Shown piece by piece: positions 57,780 through 64,000 of a DNA stretch of 64,000 nt. Position numbers and translations under genes: made by a program. Position 1 is the stretch's first letter; each line of letters begins with the position of its first letter. Origin of the DNA: Aureococcus anophagefferens (taxonomy: Eukaryota > Sar > Pelagophyceae > Pelagomonadales > Pelagomonadaceae); contig NW_008705563.1 in the NCBI RefSeq assembly GCF_000186865.1, positions 745,445-809,444 on the forward strand, written 5' to 3'. The notes under the pieces were generated by a model. It was not told the DNA's origin. It worked only from the letters and a program-made list of their open reading frames with translations, and did not search any database.

Positions 57780-59419
57780 TTAGGGCAGCCCCGCGGTCTC
57801 CGGGTGCTCCCAGAGGTGGGCGCAGCGCCTCATGCTGCTGTAGTTGGCGAAGTCGTCGCCGCGGCCCGCGGCGGCCGCGTCGAGGTCCGCGAGGCAGGAC
57901 GCCGCGCAGCCCGCCGGCGCGAGGCGCCGCCGCGCCGCGGCGTACTGCCACCACCAGTCTGCGCGGGGGAGGGGGGCGTGAGCGTCCGGAGGGAGGGGGC
58001 GCCGCGCGCGCGCGCGCGGCCCGGCGGCGGCGCTTCCCGCCGCGCCGTGTCGGACGCCGCCGCTCCACCGCGCGCGCAGTGGTGGCCGCCGTAGCGCCGC
58101 GTCGCGAGCGGGCTGTCGAGGCCCGCGGCGACGCGGCCGCCGTCGCAGCCGTCCGCGCCGGGGCACATCCAGGGCTTCGGCGGCACGTTGAAGTGGAGGA
58201 AGTGGAGCCGCGTCGGGCAGGACCTGGGCAGCAAAAGGGTGCGAAATTCCCAACTTCAAAGGCTCCTATCTCGGTCGTTTCCCGCTCGTTTCGGCTGATT
58301 TTTGGACGAGCGATCATCTCTCGGAACGGTCTCGAAGCGTAGATGCTTTTTTCGGAACGCGCGCGCGCGGAACACTCACGTTGAAGCGACGTTGAATCAC
58401 TCTTGTCCTGCCCTGGGCAGGACCACTTGGACACGAGCGCCGCGGTCCGCCGCCGCAGCCCGAAGAAGTACTCGACGAAGCCCTGGTCCGAGAAGCCCGC
58501 GCCCATCGACGCCCAGGACGGGTCCCCGTCCGAGTTCTTGCGCAGGGCCCAGGCGTGGGGCTGCTTGAAGGCGCCGCGGCCCCAGCCGTCGGCGTGGACG
58601 CGCTTCCGGTCGCAGACGCGCCGGCCGCCGCAATCGGCTTCGAGCGCGGCGCCGACGGCGTCCCACGTCGTCGCGTTCGGCGCGGCCAGGAGGTAGGCCG
58701 TGAGCACGGGCGTGCCGCTCGTCTGCTGGGCGACGAGCTCCGCCCGGGCGCCCGGCGCGCAGGTCGCGAGCGCGTCGGCGACGGGGCCGCAGGGCCGGCC
58801 CGCGGCGTCGTCCGCCGCGATCGCCGCGCCGCACGCGAGGTCGTACTCGAAGAGGAACGCCAGCGACCCCGTGACGACGCCGTCGATGTCGAGGAGCAGC
58901 GCGCGCGCGTAGCGCACGAGCTTGAAGACGTAGAGCTTGCGGAGCAGGAGGTAGTCGTCGAAGACCGCGTGCCTCCCGAAAGTCCATGCGCTCCGCGACG
59001 ATCCCGTTCGCCTCCAGCGCCGCGACGAGCGGCCGCGACGCGCCGGCGTCGACGAGCGCTACGAAGTCGTAGGCGTCGCCGAGGCCGCCGTGGCGCTCGA
59101 CGGAGTCGCGGAGCACGAGCGCCGCGCACAGCGACCGCGACCGCGGGCACGCGTCGCCCTTCTCGGCCCGGCCGACGCTCCGCGGCGTCCAGCCGTCGCG
59201 CTTGCCCGACGGCGCCGTCGTGAGCATCGCGACGACGGCGTAGGGTTTCTGGAGCGTCGCCGTCGGCGCGGGCGTCGGCGCGAGACTCACAGCCGCCGGC
59301 GCGGCGTGGATGACCGTCGCGGGCGCCGCCCGGATGCGCCAAAAAACAACACCGGCGCAGGCGGCGGCGAAGGCAAGCGCCGGCCACCGGGGCGTCCGCG
59401 CGCGCCGCCGCGGACCCAT
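57780..59419 (-). CDS. GT8-like (glycogenin-type) Golgi glycosyltransferase, one frameshift
   Basis: A signal anchor (WPALAFAAACAGVVFW) precedes AVVAMLTTAPSGKRDGW. Then come YDFVALVDAGASRPLVAALE and FDDYLLLRKLYVFKLVRYAR, followed by ALLLDIDGVV with a DxD motif, as in GT8 enzymes. Exons are 58424-59419, 58069-58223 and 57780-57958. The first intron is a family A introner. The second (57959-58068, 110 bp) has a good pyrimidine tract before CAG and restores HHCARDWWWQY. Total length is one base over a whole number of codons: an extra T in GACTTTCGG at about 58983 shifts the frame, so either pseudogene or sequence error. Substrate unknown. Confidence 0.75.
58224..58415 (+). mobile_element. Introner element, family A, in the GT8-like gene
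   Basis: 192 bp, flanked by GGCAGGAC at 58216-58223 and 58416-58423. In gene sense GTCCTGCC to GCTGCCCAG, 200 bp, GT-AG. Core antisense to the gene. The target duplication itself resembles the element end (GGCAGGAC). Confidence 0.95.
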
Positions 59420-59640
59420 GCTGCTATCTCAAACCCATGTCACCGCCCTTTTTATGTTCGGCAAGTATCATTTTACTTGAAGATAAAATCTATTCGCAAC
59501 GCATCAAGGCGGCTACCAGCTTTGGGCTGCTTGCTCGTTAATCAATCGCAGCGGGCAGCGCGGGCTCGGGGAAAAAAGCGGGCGGTCGCCGGGGTGTCGC
59601 GGAGACCGGAACGGGGGCCCCAGCCGGTCGCCGCGCAACC

Positions 59641-60153
59641 ATGGACCGCGCGCGGCGTGCCATGCCCATCGGGAACAAGCAGTGCCACGCGCGCTTCGTG
59701 AAGAAGTGCCAGGAGACGCACAAGAAGAAGCTCCACGAGATGAAGTGCTCCATCGACAACCACGAGCCCAAGCGCCACCCCCACCTGCGCAAGAACCTGA
59801 AGAAGGAGCAGCTCATGGAGGAGCGCTACGCGGAGATCGAGCGCGACAACCGGCTCCTGCTGGAGAAGATGTCCTACATCATGCGACACTCGTCGCTGGA
59901 CAACGACAACCAGATGCAGTACGCCCACTCGTTGAACCGCGAGCAGCGCAAGCGCGAGCTCCAGCGCATCACGCGCGAGAACCAGAACATCCTCGGCCGC
60001 ATTCAGGCGGCGGAGCCGACGTACGACCACCTCGCCTGGGCGGAGCACGAGAAGCAGCACGAGGACTACATGAAGAACATCTGCGAGCTGCCCCTGGTCA
60101 TCAACGGCACGCAGACCTACGAGGGGTCCGAGGACGAGGGCGTCCCCATGTGA
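59641..60153 (+). CDS. CFAP97-domain (KIAA1430-like) protein
   Basis: The 170-residue, mostly helical protein is highly charged. The family signature is LMEERYAEIERDNRLLLEKM followed by SYIM, the KIAA1430/CFAP97D motif found in axonemal and sperm-tail proteins. It is followed by NREQRKRELQRITRENQNIL, and the tail ends TYEGSEDEGVPM. A second start at 59662 (MPIGNKQCHARF) may be the real one, since conserved members begin near that point. No introns. With CFAP61 it suggests a flagellar gene set. Confidence 0.8.
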   Translation: MDRARRAMPIGNKQCHARFVKKCQETHKKKLHEMKCSIDNHEPKRHPHLRKNLKKEQLMEERYAEIERDNRLLLEKMSYIMRHSSLDNDNQMQYAHSLNREQRKRELQRITRENQNILGRIQAAEPTYDHLAWAEHEKQHEDYMKNICELPLVINGTQTYEGSEDEGVPM

Positions 60154-60210
60154 CCGCGCGTCCGCCGGACTCTCCCCCGCCCGCGCTCGCTCGGCTCACG
60201 TAAAACGGTG

Positions 60211-63200
60211 TCACCCAGGCGCGTCGTACATGCGCGGGTCGTCGTCGTTTCCCTTCCCCTTCCACGCGCTCGACCAGTCCGACGTGCCGTACATGAAGGT
60301 CAGGTTGATGCGGTAGGCGCCGTAGTCGCGCCGGAAGTAGAACGGCCGCGTCTCGTGGACGAGCTTCGACCGGAAGACGACGCAGCGGTTCGATTTGTGG
60401 TCCACGTCGACGAAGGCCGCGCCCGCGACGTGCCGCCGCACGGCCCGGAAGTCGCGGTTCGCCTCGGGGAACGGCACGTGGTCCGGCACGGACGCGCCGT
60501 AGACGCGGAGCCCGCCGGACCCGTCGACGAGGTTGTGCTCGTCGGCCGTGACCCAGCAGTTCACCGTAAAGGCGCCCTCGTCCGCGTGGGGCCGGATGCC
60601 CATGTCGCTCCTGTGGCCGTGGTACTTGTAGCCCCAGGCCTGGACGAGCCGCGCCTTGCCGATGACGGGCTCCAGCAGCGCCTGGAGCTCGTCGACGACC
60701 TGGAGCAGGAGGCCCGACGCGAGGCCGTCCTCGAGGTAGGCGCCCAGGTGGCCCCGCTTGACGTCGTACCACACCGTCGACTCGACGAGCTGCCGCCGCA
60801 ACAGCGCGAGCGCGTCGTCCGCGAAGACGTCGTCCAGGACGAGCACGGACGCGCCGTCGTCCAGGGCGTCGCCGGCGCTCAGGGTCCGGCGGCGCACCGC
60901 GGGCGCCGCCAGCGCCGCCGGCGAGAAGACGTGCGCCGCGGCGTCGAGCGTCGCGAGCACCGCCAAAAACCGCGCGTCGTCGTCCGCGTCCGGCTCGTAG
61001 AAGTCCGGCTCCAGCAGCGACAGGAGCGACACGGTGTCCGTGTCGCCGTCGCCGCAGAGGGGCGCGAGGCGGTCCGCGACGCGCGCGTACGCGCCCGCGA
61101 GCTTCCGCGCCGCGTCGCCGTCGCTCCCGCCGGCGAGGCCGACGGCGCGCAACAGGTCGCGCACGTCGTCGTCGAAGCGAAAATCCGCGAGCGCCGCGAG
61201 GTGCGCGTACTGCGCCGCGTTGTGCCGGAGCTTCGCGGGCGTGGCGCCGAAGGCGCGCCGCGCGCCCGGCGGCCGGTCGTAGAGGGGCAGCCCGCCCATG
61301 GCCATGCGCACGCTCCGCCCCTCGTCGCCCAGCGCCACCTCGACGAAGTTGGCGCGCGCGGGCACGATCGACGACACGAGGGACTCGAGGAGCGCGGCCC
61401 GCGAGAAGTCCGCGGCGACGGCGGGCACGCGGCGCCGCCGCCGCAGCAGCTCGCCGAAGGCCGCCGCCGCGAGATCCGGCGTGCCCGCCCGCGCGACGCG
61501 CGCGACGCCCGCGAGGTTCAGGAGCGCGTCGCTCCGGTTGGCGGCGCCGAGGCCGTCGCAGCCGGCGGCCGCGGCCTCCGCGAGCTCCGCGGCCGCGAGC
61601 AGCGCGTCGCCCTCGCGGCTCCCCGGCGCCGGCGCGACGTTGGACACGAAGACGCCCGTCGCCTGGAGGAGCACCATGACCAGGAGGTGGGACCGCTCGA
61701 GGCCCGGGGCCGTCCAGGCGCGCTCGGCGTCGCCCGAGACGTAGCGGCTCAAAGCGCACGCGGCCGCCCAGGCGTCCCCGCGGTCCAGCAGCTCCGCGGG
61801 GCTGTCGTACCAGGACCGCTCGCGGGCGTCGTCGTCGCCGCAGGCCGCCGCGGCGGCGGCGGCGGCCGGCGACGGCCGCGGCGCCGCGCACGCGAGCGAT
61901 CCGTAGAGGTCCGCGTACTGCGAAGCCATGCGGTCGAAACCCAAATCCCGGCCGCCGTCGAGGCCGCGCACGCGGCGCGCCGCGCGGGCGCCGCGGCCCG
62001 CCGCCGCCGCCGGGTCCTCGACGGCGTCGACGAGCGCCGCGACGAGCGCGGCGACGGACGGCGTCCTCACGATCGTGCCGTGGTCCGCGCGGGCGCCGAG
62101 GTACTCCGACACGCCCCCGACGCCGAAGCTCACGACGGGCACGGCCTCGGCCATGGCCTCGACGTTGCACATGCAGAAGGTCTCCTCGAGGACGTTGCTG
62201 TGGACGACGACGTCCATCGTCGTCGCGATCGCCGCGCGGACGTGCTCGGGCGCGAGCCAGCCCGCGAAGTGCATCGTCGCCGCGCCGGGTGCACTGTCGC
62301 CGTCGTGGAAGGCGGCCCCCGTCACGCGCAGGCCGAGGCGCGCCGCGAGGCCCTCGAGGGCCGCGCGCAGGGGCCCGTCGCCCAGGACGACGAACGACGC
62401 GGACGCGGGCCGGTCCGCGTAGAGCGCCGCGACCGCGGCCGCGGCCCGCACGAAGAGGCCCGGCGACTTCTGGGGCGCCAGGCGGGACACGAAGCCGATC
62501 CGCAGCGGGCGCGAACCGTTCCGCCGCGGCGGGGGCGCCGCGGCCGCGCCGTCGAGCGTAATTCCCGGCGGGACGACGTAGAGCGGCGCCGCGGCGCCGC
62601 GCGAGGCCCAGAACCTGGCCGCGAAGCCGCTCGGGAGCACGAGGCCCGCGACCGGCGTGGCGTCCGCGGCGCCGGCGCCCGTCGGGAGCGAGCCCCACCA
62701 CAGGTTCGCGGGCTCGTTGAGCGCGCTCGGCACGCCGGCGAGGCGCGCGCACTCGACGATCGCGCGGTCCGTCGCCCGGAAGTTCTCGTGGTTCGTGAAG
62801 GACACGACGTCGGCGCCGGCGAAGATGTCCAGGAGGTCGCCGACGGCGTGAACCAGCTCGTCGGGCAGGTCCGCGCGCGACTCGTAGGCCGCTAGAGCGA
62901 GCGCGAGCGACGCGCCGACGTCGTCGCGGCCGTGGGCGTCGAGCACGGCGAGGGGCACCTCCATGGCGTAGCGCTCGACGCGAATGTCTAGATCCTCGAG
63001 CAACGCCTCCAGCGGCAGCTGCTTCGCCGCGTCGCCGCCCGCCGCGGACGCGAAGACGAGGTCGAAGGCCTTGGAGCCGTCCGGTAAGAGGACGCGCGGC
63101 AGCCGCCGCGCCTGCTCCAGCGCGAGCATGGACTGGCCGCCGAGCTGCAGGCTCCCGACGAGCACGACGCGGATGGGCCGCCCGCGCGCCGCGACGCACG

Positions 63201-63679
63201 CGCCGTGCGCGAACGGCGCCTCCGACGGCCGCCGCGGCGCGGCGGCGGCGGACGCCGCGGCCGAAGGGCTCGTCGACGTCCCGCAGGATGCGCTCGCCGG
63301 GCCGCGGCGCGAGGTCGAAGACGACGGACGCGACGCGGCCCTCGTCGACGCGCGCGCCCTCGAAGACGGCGACCTCGACGACGTGCGTGCCCAGCCGCAG
63401 GCTCACCTCGAGCGCGCTCGACGGCAGCGGCGGGCCCATGACCGTCGCCTCGCCGCGGTCGAAGCGGATCCAGAGGCCGAGGGCCGACGGGTCCGACGGG
63501 AGGTCGTAGTAATGCAGGACGATGCGCACGGTGCGCAGGTTCCGCGCGTCCGGCGCCGGCGCCTCCGCGGCGCCGTAGACGACGGCGTCGGTCGCCGGCT
63601 CGGCGATGACGACGAAGGGCCGCAGGTCGAGGCCGCCGGCGCAGCCGGCGAGCGCCAGCAGATGCAGGAGGCGCCGCAT
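60211..63679 (-). CDS. Fusion of GT4 glycosyltransferase and 2OG-Fe(II) oxygenase, secreted/Golgi
   Basis: A signal peptide (MRRLLHLLALAGCAGG) and a beta-rich N-terminal domain precede a GT4 (GT-B) module: VVLVGSLQLGGQSMLALEQA, then LRIGFVSRLAPQKSPGLFVR and the nucleotide-binding VLEETFCMCNVEAMAEAVPV (E-x7-E). A helical linker leads to a 2-oxoglutarate/Fe(II) dioxygenase: IRPHADEGAFTVNCWVT (His-x-Asp) and VFRSKLVHETRPFYF (distal His), then RINLTFMYG for 2OG binding. It probably modifies a glycoprotein by hydroxylation and glycosylation. A one-base frame change in a GC-rich run at about 63210-63255 separates the first 150 residues from the rest, an indel or error. Confidence 0.82.
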
Positions 63680-63904
63680 CGCTAACGGATTTTAGAAGGC
63701 TGCGACCATCGCGCTGGGCTGCCCCGCGGCTGCACCTTCTGGTTCAATGCCAACGAGTGCACGAGCTGAAGCAGGCCGAAGCTGGGGCAGGCCGAGCGTC
63801 TGGTCCGACGCTGGTGGCCGACGCCGGGATCTCCCGGGGCGGCACCTCCCTGTGTCGGGGGGGTTCCCTCCGACACAAGACCCTCCCCCGGCGCCAGCGC
63901 CGCC

Positions 63905-64000
63905 ATGGAGGACTCGGAGGCTCTGCGCAACAGCATCGGGCGCTGGGTCAAGGGCCGCATCCTGGGACGAGGCGCCCAGGGCACGGTGTTCCTGTCCCAG
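63905..64000 (+). CDS. Protein kinase N-terminus, 3' partial
   Basis: The 32 visible residues (MEDSEALRNSIGRWVKGRIL, then GRGAQGTVFLSQ) run off the window. GRILGRGAQGTVF is the Gly-rich loop at the start of a MAP3K/Ste11-like kinase. The class is tentative because only the first lobe motif is present. Confidence 0.7.
   Translation, partial: MEDSEALRNSIGRWVKGRILGRGAQGTVFLSQ

Noticed and set aside
55438..58917. A 1,159-residue minus-strand open frame
   Set aside because: Only its first part matches the GT8-like gene; the rest is antisense to the GRK kinase and is an artefact of GC bias.
59510..59535. TTGGGCTGCC-like motif seen before several genes (15215, 19090, 27146, 59520, 63713) as a core promoter element
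   Set aside because: Five loose matches (two within the duplication) in GC-rich DNA are not enough, and the position relative to start codons varies.
60208..62895. An 895-residue plus-strand open frame
   Set aside because: It is antisense to the GT4-dioxygenase fusion, dominated by Arg, Val and Glu, with no motif. It is a shadow frame.

Overview
This is nuclear DNA from a eukaryotic alga, most likely a stramenopile close to the pelagophyte Aureococcus anophagefferens. Four things point there. The GC content is very high. Genes are packed with gaps of only a few bases between convergent 3' ends. At least one plastid-type protein carries a signal peptide followed by an AFVAP/GFAP motif, the secondary-plastid entry signal of stramenopiles (FKBP and 6-phosphogluconolactonase). 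Coding genes are interrupted by about 200 bp near-identical introns of the 'introner element' type known from Aureococcus and Micromonas. The species name is inferred, not proven.

Layout. 1-13.7 kb: HflX-type GTPase (5' end outside the window), plastid FKBP, papain-family protease, CS-domain protein, plastid 6-phosphogluconolactonase, RlmI-like rRNA methyltransferase, an unknown protein, a J-domain/Cys-repeat protein, a ZRANB3-like SNF2-HNH protein, a small secreted protein and a sulfotransferase. 13.3-21.4 kb: a tandem segmental duplication of three genes (an unknown EF-hand-like protein, an ankyrin-repeat protein and a Deg/HtrA protease), broken by a 50-N gap. 22-24 kb: the U2 spliceosomal snRNA and a small membrane protein. 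24-37 kb: a TBC-like protein, RNA polymerase I subunit RPA43, DENR, a zinc-finger protein, the axonemal protein CFAP61 and an EF-hand protein. 37-42 kb: repeat-rich secreted proteins and minisatellites. 42-64 kb: RCC1 protein, glycosyltransferases, ER DnaJ, TDT/SLAC1-type transporter, a giant IQ-motif protein, a GRK-type kinase, a CFAP97-like protein, a GT4-dioxygenase fusion and the start of another kinase.

The central finding is a set of 14 introner elements. Ten belong to a 192-193 bp family A with ends reading C(A/G)GGGCAG and CTGCCCAG in gene sense. Three belong to a 194-203 bp family B with ends CTGTGTGG and CCACACAG. One is a short diverged relative. All lie inside coding genes. In 13 of 14 the target-site duplication (8 bp, or longer in one copy) starts with GT or GC and supplies the 5' splice site, while the element's last bases supply the 3' AG. 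Splicing therefore restores the reading frame exactly. The tandem duplication shows this directly: one copy of the unknown gene has a family B element that its twin lacks, and one copy of the Deg gene has a family A element that its twin lacks, each flanked by a perfect 8 bp duplication. Element orientation relative to the gene is 5:5 in family A. Several splice sites are GC-AG.

Limits. Exon boundaries not created by introners are my reading of frame and GT/AG signals. Several genes show one-base frameshifts, often in GC-rich runs, which may be assembly errors. Functions are assigned from motifs recognised by eye.
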